Assembly: GCA_016715425.1 (NCBI GenBank)
Contig: JADKAC010000005.1
Location: forward strand, 434,001-498,000
Direction of reading: 5' to 3'
DNA: 64,000 bases
Origin: Bacteroidota bacterium
GTDB taxonomy: Bacteria; Bacteroidota; Bacteroidia; Chitinophagales; BACL12
A program made the position numbers and the translations under genes. Below are positions 50,050-58,716 of the stretch, one piece after another; position 1 is the first letter of the stretch; the number at the start of each line of letters is the position of its first letter. The notes under the pieces are model-generated. The model was not told the DNA's origin and did not search any database. It was given only the letters and a program-made list of their open reading frames with translations.

Positions 50050-50709
50050 TTAATCACGCCAAAGGTAAGGAAATAAAATCATTGCCAATGTGATGATTAA
50101 GATATTTAATGCGAAAAGATATAACAAGTCTTGTGCATTTGTTTGTAAGGAACTTGCAGAAAGTGATTCCAATGAAATGCGTATTAAAATTTTTATAACC
50201 GGTATTAATATAGGAAACGCCAGCACCGCCATTAAAGTACCACTGTTGTTTGCTTTGGATGCTATGGCGGATATCATCGAAAAAACGGATGCAAACGCAA
50301 TGGAGCCTGTAAGTAATGCTAAATAGAATGATGTATTATCTACAACAGGATAACCTGCACTCATACTATAAAATAATAATGCGATTGCTGTGAGAATCAA
50401 CATTACTAAAATGTTGTAAATAATTTTTGATAAAATAATGGATTGCGCAGAAACTAAAGTGTACATATATAATTGTCTGCCGCTACTTTCCTGTAAAAAA
50501 CTTTTTGCAATTGCATTCACTGCAGTAAATAAAATAACTATCCAAAATAATACAATCCACACCGGACCTTTTACTTCTTCAAACGTGAAAAAAATAATGA
50601 GAATGATACTGAGCAGATACAATAATATACCACTGAAGGTGTATTTGTTTCTCCACTCTAACACCAAATCTTTTTTTACAAGCCACCATGTGTTACTCCA
50701 GAATTGCAT
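50050..50709 (-). CDS. ccmB: Haem exporter permease CcmB
   Basis: 219-residue ABC permease with six hydrophobic helices. WWLVKKDLVLEWRNKYTFSGILLYLLSIILIIFF at the start is a typical CcmB opening, and ESSGRQLYMYTLVSAQSIILSKIIYNILVMLI (about 75-106) matches the family. First gene of ccmB-ccmC-ccmD-gdhA. The ATPase CcmA is not in this cluster, as often in Bacteroidota. Divergent from accC with 50 bases between. Confidence 0.88.
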   Translation of the reverse strand: MQFWSNTWWLVKKDLVLEWRNKYTFSGILLYLLSIILIIFFTFEEVKGPVWIVLFWIVILFTAVNAIAKSFLQESSGRQLYMYTLVSAQSIILSKIIYNILVMLILTAIALLFYSMSAGYPVVDNTSFYLALLTGSIAFASVFSMISAIASKANNSGTLMAVLAFPILIPVIKILIRISLESLSASSLQTNAQDLLYLFALNILIITLAMILFPYLWRD

Positions 50710-50723
50710 GCTGCGAAGTTAGT

Positions 50724-50753
50724 TTATGAATAGTTTACAGATACTTACTTTTG
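50724..50753 (+). promoter_or_regulatory. Promoter of accC
   Basis: TACTTTTG (50746-50753) fits TAnnTTTG; TTA at 50724-50726 is 19 bases upstream. The ATG at 50760 follows after 6 bases. Confidence 0.55.
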
Positions 50754-50759
50754 TAAACT

Positions 50760-52253
50760 ATGATTCAGAAAATTTTAATTGCCAACAGAGGAGAAATTGC
50801 AATACGTGTAATGCGCAGCGCAAAAGAAATGCAGATTAAAACAGTAGCTGTCTATTCAGAAGCTGACCGCACAGCTATGCATGTTCGGTATGCCGATGAA
50901 GCGTATTTATTGGGGCCGGCTCCTTCTAATCAATCGTATTTAAAAGGCGATAAAATAATTGCAATTGCAAAAGAGTGTGGTGCTGATGCTATTCATCCCG
51001 GATATGGTTTTTTAAGTGAGAATGCAGATTTCTCTCGAAAGGTAAAAGAGGCAGGTTTAATTTTTATTGGTCCGGATGCAGAGAGTATTGAAATGATGGG
51101 AAGTAAAATTGCTGCAAAACAAGCTGCTAAAAAATTTGATATTCCGATGGTGCCGGGAACGGATCATGCAATTGCAGATTTGGAAGAAGCAAAAAAAATT
51201 GCAGCAAAAGCAGGCTATCCTGTATTAATAAAAGCATCTGCCGGTGGTGGTGGAAAGGGAATGCGTGTTGTAAATTCTGAAGAGGAATTAGATGAGCAAA
51301 TGCATCGTGCAATGAGTGAAGCGCAAAATGCTTTTGGCGATAGTTCTGTTTTTATTGAAAAGTATGTTACTTCTCCACGACATATTGAAGTGCAAATTCT
51401 TGGTGACAGACATGGCAATATTATTTATTTGTTTGAAAGAGAATGTTCTATTCAACGGCGACATCAAAAACTCGTGGAAGAAGCACCGAGTAAAGTTGTG
51501 GATGAGGCAATGCGAAAGGCAATGGGAGAGAGTGCTGTAAAAGTTGCGAAGGCATGTAATTATGTGGGAGCAGGAACAGTAGAATTTTTAGTGGATGAAA
51601 AACTGAATTATTTTTTTCTGGAGATGAATACTCGTTTGCAAGTGGAACATCCTGTTACAGAATTTATTACCGGTTTGGATTTAGTGCGTGAACAAATTCG
51701 CATTGCCAATGGTGAAGCTTTGCATTTTAAACAAGAAGATTTAAAAATTCATGGACATGCAATTGAGTTGCGTGTAACTGCTGAAGATCCTGCAAATAAT
51801 TTCTTACCTGATATTGGGAAATTAATAACTTATCGCCGACCACAAGGTGCAGGTGTTCGTGTGGATGATGGTTATGAAGAAGGCATGGATATTCCTATTT
51901 ATTATGATCCCTTATTATCAAAATTAATTGTGCATGCAGAAACCCGTGACTTAGCATGTGAACGTATGATTCGTGCAATTGATGAATATAAAATTACCGG
52001 TGTAAAAACTACTTTGCCTTTCGGAAAATTTGTAATGCGACATCCTGCTTTTCTCTCCGGAAATTTTGATACACGATTTATTGAAAATTATTTTACTCCG
52101 GATGTATTACTAAATAATGATGCAGATGAAATGAAAATTGCTGCCATTGTTGGTACACAAGTTCTGCGCAATACAAAACAAATTGTTGGCTCTGCAATTC
52201 AACAAAAGGATGCCGGTAAAAGCAAATGGAAAACGAATAGAGTGCGGAGATAA
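50760..52253 (+). CDS. accC: Acetyl-CoA carboxylase biotin carboxylase subunit
   Basis: ATP-dependent carboxylation of biotin. 497 residues, about 45 longer than E. coli AccC; the extra C-terminal part (KIAAIVGTQVLRNTKQ...) is seen in homologues of propionyl- or methylcrotonyl-CoA carboxylase. ATP-grasp glycine loop KASAGGGGKGMRVV (about 160-173), ECSIQRRHQKLVEEAPS (about 229-245), EMNTRLQVEHPVTE (about 290-303) and ELRVTAEDP are all present. Single gene; whether it serves acetyl- or another acyl-CoA carboxylase is open. Confidence 0.9.
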   Translation: MIQKILIANRGEIAIRVMRSAKEMQIKTVAVYSEADRTAMHVRYADEAYLLGPAPSNQSYLKGDKIIAIAKECGADAIHPGYGFLSENADFSRKVKEAGLIFIGPDAESIEMMGSKIAAKQAAKKFDIPMVPGTDHAIADLEEAKKIAAKAGYPVLIKASAGGGGKGMRVVNSEEELDEQMHRAMSEAQNAFGDSSVFIEKYVTSPRHIEVQILGDRHGNIIYLFERECSIQRRHQKLVEEAPSKVVDEAMRKAMGESAVKVAKACNYVGAGTVEFLVDEKLNYFFLEMNTRLQVEHPVTEFITGLDLVREQIRIANGEALHFKQEDLKIHGHAIELRVTAEDPANNFLPDIGKLITYRRPQGAGVRVDDGYEEGMDIPIYYDPLLSKLIVHAETRDLACERMIRAIDEYKITGVKTTLPFGKFVMRHPAFLSGNFDTRFIENYFTPDVLLNNDADEMKIAAIVGTQVLRNTKQIVGSAIQQKDAGKSKWKTNRVRR

Positions 52254-52267
52254 AAACTTTATAAATT

Positions 52268-52309
52268 GACAGTTGACAATGGACAGTTGACAATGGACAG
52301 TTGACAATG
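52268..52309. repeat. Three tandem 14-bp TTGACA-based units
   Basis: GACAGTTGACAATG occurs three times in direct succession without mismatch (52268-52281, 52282-52295, 52296-52309). Related units occur at 34991 and, in reverse, before 31815. It lies between convergent accC and the M1 peptidase. Confidence 0.9.
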
Positions 52310-52342
52310 AAAAATACTCATCACTGATTACTCATCATTTTC

Positions 52343-54754
52343 TTATTCCATCAGATTACCAATTCTTTTCAATTCATATTCAGTCCAGTTGGTTTCTTGA
52401 TATACTTTATTAATTATTTCAATGAATGCACTTTGCTGTCTGTAATTTTTCAGCACATTTCGGCTGGGTGATGCTAATCTGTAATTAAAAGATACAACTC
52501 CGTTGAATAAATTCTTTACCAAATTTTCATCGCAATAATTTAAAGCAACTATTGCATTGAATGCATAATTGCGTGTGCGAAATTCATAACCCGGTCCGGC
52601 GTAATTTACTAATTCATCCAACATTTTTTGTGAAGCATCTTTACCATGCATTTCAATCCATGCAATACGAATATTTTTATTAACCCCCATTGCATCTTTG
52701 GTAAGTTCTAAGTAATGATTTGTTTTATCCGGATTTAATTTACATAGAGTACGCAATGCAATCTCGGTATTGAAATAATTAAAATCCTGCAATAGTTTTT
52801 CATACTCTTTTTGCAGTTTTTTATTATAAACATTTGTGTTGCCAATTGCAGCACGTCGCACCATTACATCGCTATCGTTAAGTGCAGATTTGAATATTGC
52901 TACTACACTTTTATCTTCATCATTTGCCAGTTGAAATAGTATTTCTGATTTTATACCATACCAACTTTCAATATTGTATAGCGCAACAAGATCATTGCGT
53001 TTAGTTTCAATTGGAATATTGCGCATATCCGTTAAAGCATCAAATCTATCCATCATATTAGGTGCATTAAAAGCCTGGTAAACCAACTCTTTATATTCCT
53101 TTCTAAAACTTACAGCGGCATATACCTGACTATTGGGATCGAATAAAACAAAAGCTAATTCTTTATTATAGGAATTAGGAATTTCAACTATTGTTTTTTC
53201 TTCTTCCACCCACACTTTCTTTTCATCGAAACTGCCATCGGTATAATGCACTTGCATGATGATGGGCATTTTAAATAAGCCAACAGTTTCAGTTTGTTTT
53301 TGAGTTTGTAAAACTGTTATTTCAGTATTCGCAGAACCACCTGTATAACTCACTGTATATTCGGGATAACCGCCTTTATAAATCCATTCATCAAAAAACC
53401 AATCGAGATTCATTCCCAATGTTTCTACAAATTGAATATATAAATCGTACGTACTTACATTTTGTAATTTATGTTCTTCAAGATATGCAGTAATTACTTT
53501 TCGATATTGTGCATCACCAACCACATAACGCAACATATCTAAAACCAAACTGCCTTTAGGATAATGTCGTGAGCTACCCGCTTTGGAATGCGCTATCGGT
53601 AATTCATCATTTGCATCTGCACCAAATGCCGACATCATTTCATCCCTGCGTTTCCACTGATAAAAATCTTCACCGAATTTATATTGCATAAATTTTTTAG
53701 CATAGTGTGTTGCAAAACTTTCGTGCAACCAATGGTGTGTGGGATTCCATTCAGTTATGTAATCACCAAACCATTGATGTGCAAGTTCATGTGCATTAGT
53801 TGAATAATAATTTCTATCTGCTGCAGCATGTTCATCCTGCATGTAATAGTCAGTAAATATTGTGGCAGAAGTATTTTCCATTGCACCATATAAAAATTCC
53901 TGCACCGGTACATTTGTATAAGAACCCCAGGGGTAGGGTACACCAATTTCATTTTCCATCCAATCCATTAACTCATCAGAATAACCGTAAGTAGATTCAA
54001 TGGTATTTTCTTTTCCGGGATAATAATATTGTTTTGTTACCACACCGCTTTTTGCAATATAATCTTTATGATCATATTCACCAACAGATAATTGAATGAG
54101 ATAAAATGCATGTGGTTCGCTCATTGCATAATGCCATGTTGTTGTTTTGTTATCCCTGTTGTTTGTTTCTGAAATTAATTTACCGTTTGAAATAACAGTA
54201 TAATTTTTATCGAAGGTTACTATCAATTCTGAAACTAATTTATCGTCCACATCATCATAACCCGGAATCCAAAAACGATTATCTGTTCCCTGTCCCTGCG
54301 ACCAAATTTGATTGCGTATTCTATCTGGATCATTTGCATTTGCAGTTTGCGTAACATTCCAACCGATAAAGTATAAACCTTTTTTTGGAGTTGCGGTGTA
54401 ATCTATTTGCAGAGTATGTTCTGTTTCCCATTGCAAAGCCGGATTAAAAAATACTGTAACACCTGCACTATCTTTTTTAAATCGTGTTGCTTTTTCATCC
54501 AATGTAATTGCGTTAATTAAAATACCGGGAGCATCCAAAAAAACGGAATCCACCAATTGCTGTTTCGGAGTGAAAGTATAATGTGCAACACCTGCAACAC
54601 TACCCTGATTAGCATCAATAGTTAATTCTAAAAGCAGATGTGTAAAATCTACATTATGATTACGAATTCTACCATCCGGATCAGATATATAGGAGACAGT
54701 TTGTGTATATGCAAGTATTGGGAATAGAAAAAGTATTAAAATATATTTCCGCAT
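52343..54754 (-). CDS. M1 family aminopeptidase, exported
   Basis: 803-residue zinc aminopeptidase. An N-terminal signal peptide (about 1-18, ...FPILAYTQ) precedes the M1 beta domain. The substrate-recognition GAMEN sequence is at 290-294, and the zinc site HELAHQWFGDYITEWNPTHHWLHESF has His322, Glu323, His326 and Glu345 in the HExxHx18E pattern. The C-terminal part is helical, with ARM/HEAT-like repeats. Located in the periplasm or at the surface; no T9SS sorting domain. Confidence 0.93.
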   Translation of the reverse strand: MRKYILILFLFPILAYTQTVSYISDPDGRIRNHNVDFTHLLLELTIDANQGSVAGVAHYTFTPKQQLVDSVFLDAPGILINAITLDEKATRFKKDSAGVTVFFNPALQWETEHTLQIDYTATPKKGLYFIGWNVTQTANANDPDRIRNQIWSQGQGTDNRFWIPGYDDVDDKLVSELIVTFDKNYTVISNGKLISETNNRDNKTTTWHYAMSEPHAFYLIQLSVGEYDHKDYIAKSGVVTKQYYYPGKENTIESTYGYSDELMDWMENEIGVPYPWGSYTNVPVQEFLYGAMENTSATIFTDYYMQDEHAAADRNYYSTNAHELAHQWFGDYITEWNPTHHWLHESFATHYAKKFMQYKFGEDFYQWKRRDEMMSAFGADANDELPIAHSKAGSSRHYPKGSLVLDMLRYVVGDAQYRKVITAYLEEHKLQNVSTYDLYIQFVETLGMNLDWFFDEWIYKGGYPEYTVSYTGGSANTEITVLQTQKQTETVGLFKMPIIMQVHYTDGSFDEKKVWVEEEKTIVEIPNSYNKELAFVLFDPNSQVYAAVSFRKEYKELVYQAFNAPNMMDRFDALTDMRNIPIETKRNDLVALYNIESWYGIKSEILFQLANDEDKSVVAIFKSALNDSDVMVRRAAIGNTNVYNKKLQKEYEKLLQDFNYFNTEIALRTLCKLNPDKTNHYLELTKDAMGVNKNIRIAWIEMHGKDASQKMLDELVNYAGPGYEFRTRNYAFNAIVALNYCDENLVKNLFNGVVSFNYRLASPSRNVLKNYRQQSAFIEIINKVYQETNWTEYELKRIGNLME

Positions 54755-54882
54755 AATTCTGTTTTTCGTAAATATAGTGAAGAGCTATTTTATTCCATTG
54801 GTGGATGTCTCCTTTACCGAAATATTGTGGATGTATTTGAGCACAAATCTGAAATGAAAAGCTTGCTGAAAAATAAAATAAT

Positions 54883-54995
54883 AATTGCATGTTATCACAG
54901 AGAGTTACCCGACTCTCTGAACTGAATTTATAACGATACATTTCGAAGGGAACTCTGTGAGAGATGTGATACTAATTTCTCATCATTAAATACTG
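54883..54995. repeat. Palindromic 113-bp repeat, copy A
   Basis: It spans AATTGCATGTTATCACAG to ATTAAATACTG. The inner ends TCACAGAGAGTTACCC (54895-) and GGGAACTCTGTGA (54948-54960) are imperfect inverted repeats. Copy B lies 61 bases further on and is 2 bases shorter, at the doubled AG. Confidence 0.85.
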
Positions 54996-55017
54996 TGGCA
55001 CTTCCAACTCACCCCTG

Positions 55018-55040
55018 CCCCTCTCTTTGGAAGAGAGGGG
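55018..55040. repeat. Perfect 10-bp hairpin between the two repeat copies
   Basis: CCCCTCTCTT (55018-55027), loop TGG, AAGAGAGGGG (55031-55040). It is surrounded by ACCCCTG...GGGGTGA, a motif I recall from intergenic repeats of other Bacteroidota. Confidence 0.75.
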
Positions 55041-55056
55041 TGATTCCAATACAATT

Positions 55057-55167
55057 AATTGCATGTTATCACAGAGTTACCCGACTCTCTGAACTGAATT
55101 TATAACGATACTTTTCGAAGGGAACTCTGTGAAGGATGTGATACTAATATCTCATCATTAAATACTG
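55057..55167. repeat. Palindromic 111-bp repeat, copy B
   Basis: Same element as 54883-54995, with few changes besides the missing AG. The arms TCACAGAGTTACCC and GGGAACTCTGTGA surround an unpaired centre that contains ACTCTCTGAACTG. The flanks to 55210 consist of short TTACT/CACT words. Confidence 0.85.
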
Positions 55168-55295
55168 ATTACTTATTACTATTCACTACTCACCATCCAC
55201 AATCACCAACTTTTCAGAAAATTGTTTTCTCGTAACTGAATATTTATTAAATTTTACAACTTCATTATTTTAGGAAACTATAAAGTCTTTTTATA

Positions 55296-56186
55296 TTATT
55301 TGCCAGTAAGCCAGATTTTTTTTTGATACACACCTTTTTCACTTTGCAATTGAATTACATATAATCCAGTAGGTAAAGTAAGAGGTATAGCTAGCTGATT
55401 TATTTCTGCTTCACTTTCATAGCAAACCTTACCTAACAAATCTGTTATTGAAATTTGTAAAAATTGTAATTCTTCCATCTTTATGTAAACTGTATTATTA
55501 AAACTATATATAATAGCTTGGATAGTATTTGGATTATTTATTTGAACATAGCTTTCCGTACTTCCAGCTATTATAGGATGATTGGGCTGAGTTTCAAAAG
55601 CATAATCATGCACAATAAGAGTGTTTGCAGAGTCTAAAACGCTACACCGTACCCAACCGTAATGCAGGCTATCATCAGTGCCAACCACACGGATACCGAG
55701 AAAGTGGTTGGTTAACTCCGGAAACCAATTTCCTCGCCCTGTATGATTTAATAAAAACGTATAAAAATATCTGTACTCTGCCATCCTTTGATTATTGGCT
55801 TCTTCAAATTGAAGGTTGTTATTAATGGTATCTCCTTCTTGAAATGCTAACGGATAAAACCAAGTATATCCACCATAATATCCCCAATAAACTGTGCTTG
55901 CAGCTATTGCATTTTGGTCATTGTCAAAAGCACCTGCCTCGGCACGATATAGAAATACATTACTATTCCAAAAAGTGAATACATCCTGAAATGTAACATT
56001 GGCAAAAACGAAATCATAATTATCGTTGTCGTTCAAATCAATTCCAAAAAATTCCCATGGTTCGTCCATTACCTGATCGGGTTCCACATCTACATATATT
56101 ACTTGTGCATCTGCATCCGGTTTTCCAGCGATAAAAGCTCCAGACAAAAGTGAATACTGCATTATTTTTACACTCAGAGTTTTCAT
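55296..56186 (-). CDS. T9SS-exported protein, function unknown
   Basis: 296 residues. The N-terminal region has a weak signal (KTLSVKIMQYSLLSGAFIAGKPDADAQ, cleavage near residue 27), then a soluble domain of unknown type (WEFFGIDLNDNDNYDFVF, LNHTGRGNWFPELTNHFLGIRVVGTDDSLHYGWVRC). The last 75 residues end LPTGLYVIQLQSEKGVYQKKIWLTGK, a T9SS type A sorting domain, although the usual YPNP entry motif is missing. It stands alone, downstream of the direct-repeat region. Confidence 0.75.
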   Translation of the reverse strand: MKTLSVKIMQYSLLSGAFIAGKPDADAQVIYVDVEPDQVMDEPWEFFGIDLNDNDNYDFVFANVTFQDVFTFWNSNVFLYRAEAGAFDNDQNAIAASTVYWGYYGGYTWFYPLAFQEGDTINNNLQFEEANNQRMAEYRYFYTFLLNHTGRGNWFPELTNHFLGIRVVGTDDSLHYGWVRCSVLDSANTLIVHDYAFETQPNHPIIAGSTESYVQINNPNTIQAIIYSFNNTVYIKMEELQFLQISITDLLGKVCYESEAEINQLAIPLTLPTGLYVIQLQSEKGVYQKKIWLTGK

Positions 56187-56269
56187 AGTATCAATATTTA
56201 TTCTAAATAATTAATTTGCATTTTAATATTATTGAAATTACATATTGCAATTTATCTAAAGATCACTAT

Positions 56270-57307
56270 TTATTTTTTAGGAATTACATTTTCCGGAAGT
56301 GCTGCATCATTTAAAATATGCGCTATTAAAAGTGGTGCATAATACGGTGCCAATGAAAATCCTTTTGTGCCTAATCCATTTAATAAAAAAACATTGTTAT
56401 GTTCGGGATGTCTGCCAATAACGGGTGTACGGTTTTTCATTGTAGGGCGCACTCCGGCTGCATGTTGCTGAATAGTGTAGGGTGTAATTAGTAATTCATC
56501 TAACTTATTTTTTAGTTGATTAAATCCTGTTTCTGTTGGCTCATTATTTATGTTATCCCATTCATTTGTTGCGCCTGCCCAAAATAATTCTTTGCCAAGT
56601 GGAACAACCGCTATTTCTTTTTGAAATGTATTTTCTGTTTGTAATTCCGGGATATGCAAAATAAAGTATTGGCCCTTCGCCGGTTTAAATTGTAAAAATT
56701 GCAGCAACGGATTTTTAATTGCCGCATATCCTTCACAGAAAATAATATATCTGTAATCCATGTTATTCCAATGAATTTTGTTTTCTTTTAATTGCAAATC
56801 TTCATGTTGCAATTCTACTTGTAAAATTTTGTTGTTAAGTAGTAATAATTTGCTGTAAGCAGAAATAATTTGTTGCGGAAATATTTGTAATGCATTTTTA
56901 ATTTTTATTCCCCCAAAATTATTTCTAAAATGAAATCCTAAATTATCCGAAGCATTAAATTCTGAAAGCCAATCATTCATCGCTAAATCTTGTTTTATAG
57001 ATTTCCATGCTTGCAATGCATCTGCACTTTTATGTAAACGAATTATTTCTGTATTTCTAAAAGTTTGTATTTGTAATTTTTCTTCTAACTCTTTATACGT
57101 TGTTTTTGCTTGTTGCAACAGTTGTTCAATATTCCATTGCAATGCATATTTTCTTCCTGTAACCGGATTTATAATTCCGCCTGCGGATAAAGTAGCACTT
57201 TGAATTTTACTGGAATCAACTATATGAAAGCTGAGATTTCTTTTTTCTAATTCATGCGCAATTGTGGCACCTGCTATTCCAAAACCTACTACCAAAAAAT
57301 CAATCAT
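56270..57307 (-). CDS. FAD-dependent oxidoreductase (MnmC oxidase-like)
   Basis: 345-residue flavoprotein of the DAO type. FAD-binding VVGFGIAGATIAHELEKRNLSFHIVDSS (about 5-32), a second binding segment AGGIINPVTGRKY (about 42-54), and the C-terminal GVRPTMKNRTPVIGRHPEHNNVFLLNGLGTKGFSLAPYYAPLL (about 291-333). The gene follows mnmD with an 8-base overlap, the same order as the two domains of the fused E. coli MnmC, so it likely converts cmnm5(s2)U34 to nm5(s2)U34. A glycine/D-amino acid oxidase remains possible. Confidence 0.78.
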   Translation of the reverse strand: MIDFLVVGFGIAGATIAHELEKRNLSFHIVDSSKIQSATLSAGGIINPVTGRKYALQWNIEQLLQQAKTTYKELEEKLQIQTFRNTEIIRLHKSADALQAWKSIKQDLAMNDWLSEFNASDNLGFHFRNNFGGIKIKNALQIFPQQIISAYSKLLLLNNKILQVELQHEDLQLKENKIHWNNMDYRYIIFCEGYAAIKNPLLQFLQFKPAKGQYFILHIPELQTENTFQKEIAVVPLGKELFWAGATNEWDNINNEPTETGFNQLKNKLDELLITPYTIQQHAAGVRPTMKNRTPVIGRHPEHNNVFLLNGLGTKGFSLAPYYAPLLIAHILNDAALPENVIPKK

Positions 57308-57980
57308 GATGTGTAGTTATTAAAGCCCGCAGCATTTCTCTTTTTCCTGGTGGTCCGGATAATCGTTCTACAATAAATCCCGCTGCTTGCATTGTTCTTC
57401 TCACTTCGCCTTTAGCGCAATAGGTTACCAAAATGCCATTAGGTTTCATGAGATGAAATAGTTTTTGAAAATTATTTAAGCTCCAAATTTCCGGTTGCAC
57501 TCTTGGACCAAATGCATCGAAGTAAACAAGATCATAATGATTTGTTGATTGAAATGATTCCAGCGTTATTTGCTGTTTAATTAAAATAAAATTTTCTGTA
57601 ATTGTTATTTCTTTTTCAAAAGGCGCAGAATGCATTGCATGGAACAAATTTTCACTCGCATCATTCCTTAGTTGTTGTGAATAATTTAGAGTTTGAATAA
57701 GTGTAATATCAAGTGGAGATGGTTCAAGTGTAGTATAATTAATTTGCAATGTATTTTCTTCTGCAAATAAACAACTCAATAACGCATTTAATCCTGTTCC
57801 AAATCCTATTTCAAGAATATGAATTGTGCTTTTTGTATTCAGAAATTGTTGTAATCCTGCATGAATAAAAACATGAAGCGATTCGGTGATTGCACCATGC
57901 AGTGAATGATAGTTTTCGTCTAAGTCTTTTAGATATAATGTATGCGAACCATCGGCAGTTATTCGCAATTCAGGATTCAT
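57300..57980 (-). CDS. mnmD: tRNA (5-methylaminomethyl-2-thiouridine)(34)-methyltransferase MnmD
   Basis: 226-residue SAM-dependent methyltransferase equivalent to the N-terminal domain of MnmC. Landmarks: GSHTLYLKDLDENYHSLHGAITESLHVFI (about 12-40), the SAM loop EIGFGTGLNALLS (about 57-69), YFDAFGPRVQPEIWSLNNF (about 153-171) and LVTYCAKGEVRRTMQAAGFIVERLSGPPGKREML (about 184-217). It completes the mnm5 group of wobble uridine. 11-base overlap with the rhomboid gene upstream, 8-base overlap with the FAD oxidase downstream. Confidence 0.88.
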   Translation of the reverse strand: MNPELRITADGSHTLYLKDLDENYHSLHGAITESLHVFIHAGLQQFLNTKSTIHILEIGFGTGLNALLSCLFAEENTLQINYTTLEPSPLDITLIQTLNYSQQLRNDASENLFHAMHSAPFEKEITITENFILIKQQITLESFQSTNHYDLVYFDAFGPRVQPEIWSLNNFQKLFHLMKPNGILVTYCAKGEVRRTMQAAGFIVERLSGPPGKREMLRALITTHHD

Positions 57981-58716
57981 TTTCTTTATTGCGGTTTTCT
58001 TCTTTTAATTCATATACAACACGCAAATAATCCTGCTCGGTAAAATCATCTTCGTCATCATCATCCTCATCTTCCAATTCTATTTTTGGCGGAAGATCTA
58101 CATTGCGATAAATAAATGCGATGAATGCACCTGATATGCCACCCATTAAATGTCCTTCCCAGGATATATGCCAGTCGAGTGGTAATAGACCCCAAACAAT
58201 ACCGCCATATAAAAACACAATAAGAAGTGAAAGAGCTATTGACTGAATATCTTTTCTGAATACACCGCTAAAAAATAAAAAAAATGCAAAGCCATATACC
58301 AGATTACTTGCACCGATATGATAGGAGGGGCGACCTGTAAGCCATAACATAAATCCGGAGGCAAGATAAATAAAAACAAATGCTTTGAACGCCACCTTGC
58401 GATAAGTAAACAACATTAAAAAACCGAGAATAATAAATGGTACTGAGTTAGAAATAAGATGATTCCAATCGCCATGAATTAACGGCGAAAATAAAATGCC
58501 ACGCAATCCTTTTACGGTAAGTGGAAACACACCCCATGAAGCCAAACTTATTCCGGTTAATACTTCAAAAATTTTCACCAGCCACATTAATGCAACAAAA
58601 ACAATCGGCATGAATATGCTGGTATAGAGCAGTTGATTTTCTTCCGCTTTACTTAGCGGTTCACGGTATTGTGCTGCATTAATTTTTCGAAAGTTGAACA
58701 TGCTTTTTTTCTGCAA
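57970..58716 (-). CDS. Rhomboid family intramembrane serine protease with acidic tail
   Basis: 248 residues, at least six transmembrane helices. Catalytic Ser137 in GASNLVYG and His189 in WEGHLMGG; the L1/HxxxN region is HGDWNHLISN (81-90). After the last helix comes an Asp/Glu-run (ELEDEDDDDEDDFTEQDYL, about 214-232) and a basic/acidic end. The asparagine after the nucleophile is unusual (Gly or Ala is more common). Start at 58716, or ATG 58701 (MFNFRKINAAQ); both overlap the upstream thioredoxin-like gene. Substrates unknown. Confidence 0.87.
   Translation of the reverse strand: MQKKSMFNFRKINAAQYREPLSKAEENQLLYTSIFMPIVFVALMWLVKIFEVLTGISLASWGVFPLTVKGLRGILFSPLIHGDWNHLISNSVPFIILGFLMLFTYRKVAFKAFVFIYLASGFMLWLTGRPSYHIGASNLVYGFAFFLFFSGVFRKDIQSIALSLLIVFLYGGIVWGLLPLDWHISWEGHLMGGISGAFIAFIYRNVDLPPKIELEDEDDDDEDDFTEQDYLRVVYELKEENRNKENES

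Noticed and set aside
52268..52309. Tandem 14-bp units considered as a CRISPR remnant
   Set aside because: Units are contiguous without spacers, no cas genes are in the window, and the same words occur elsewhere in non-array form.
54681..54941. Minus-strand frame upstream of the M1 peptidase
   Set aside because: Overlaps the peptidase start and a repeat copy; no recognisable product.
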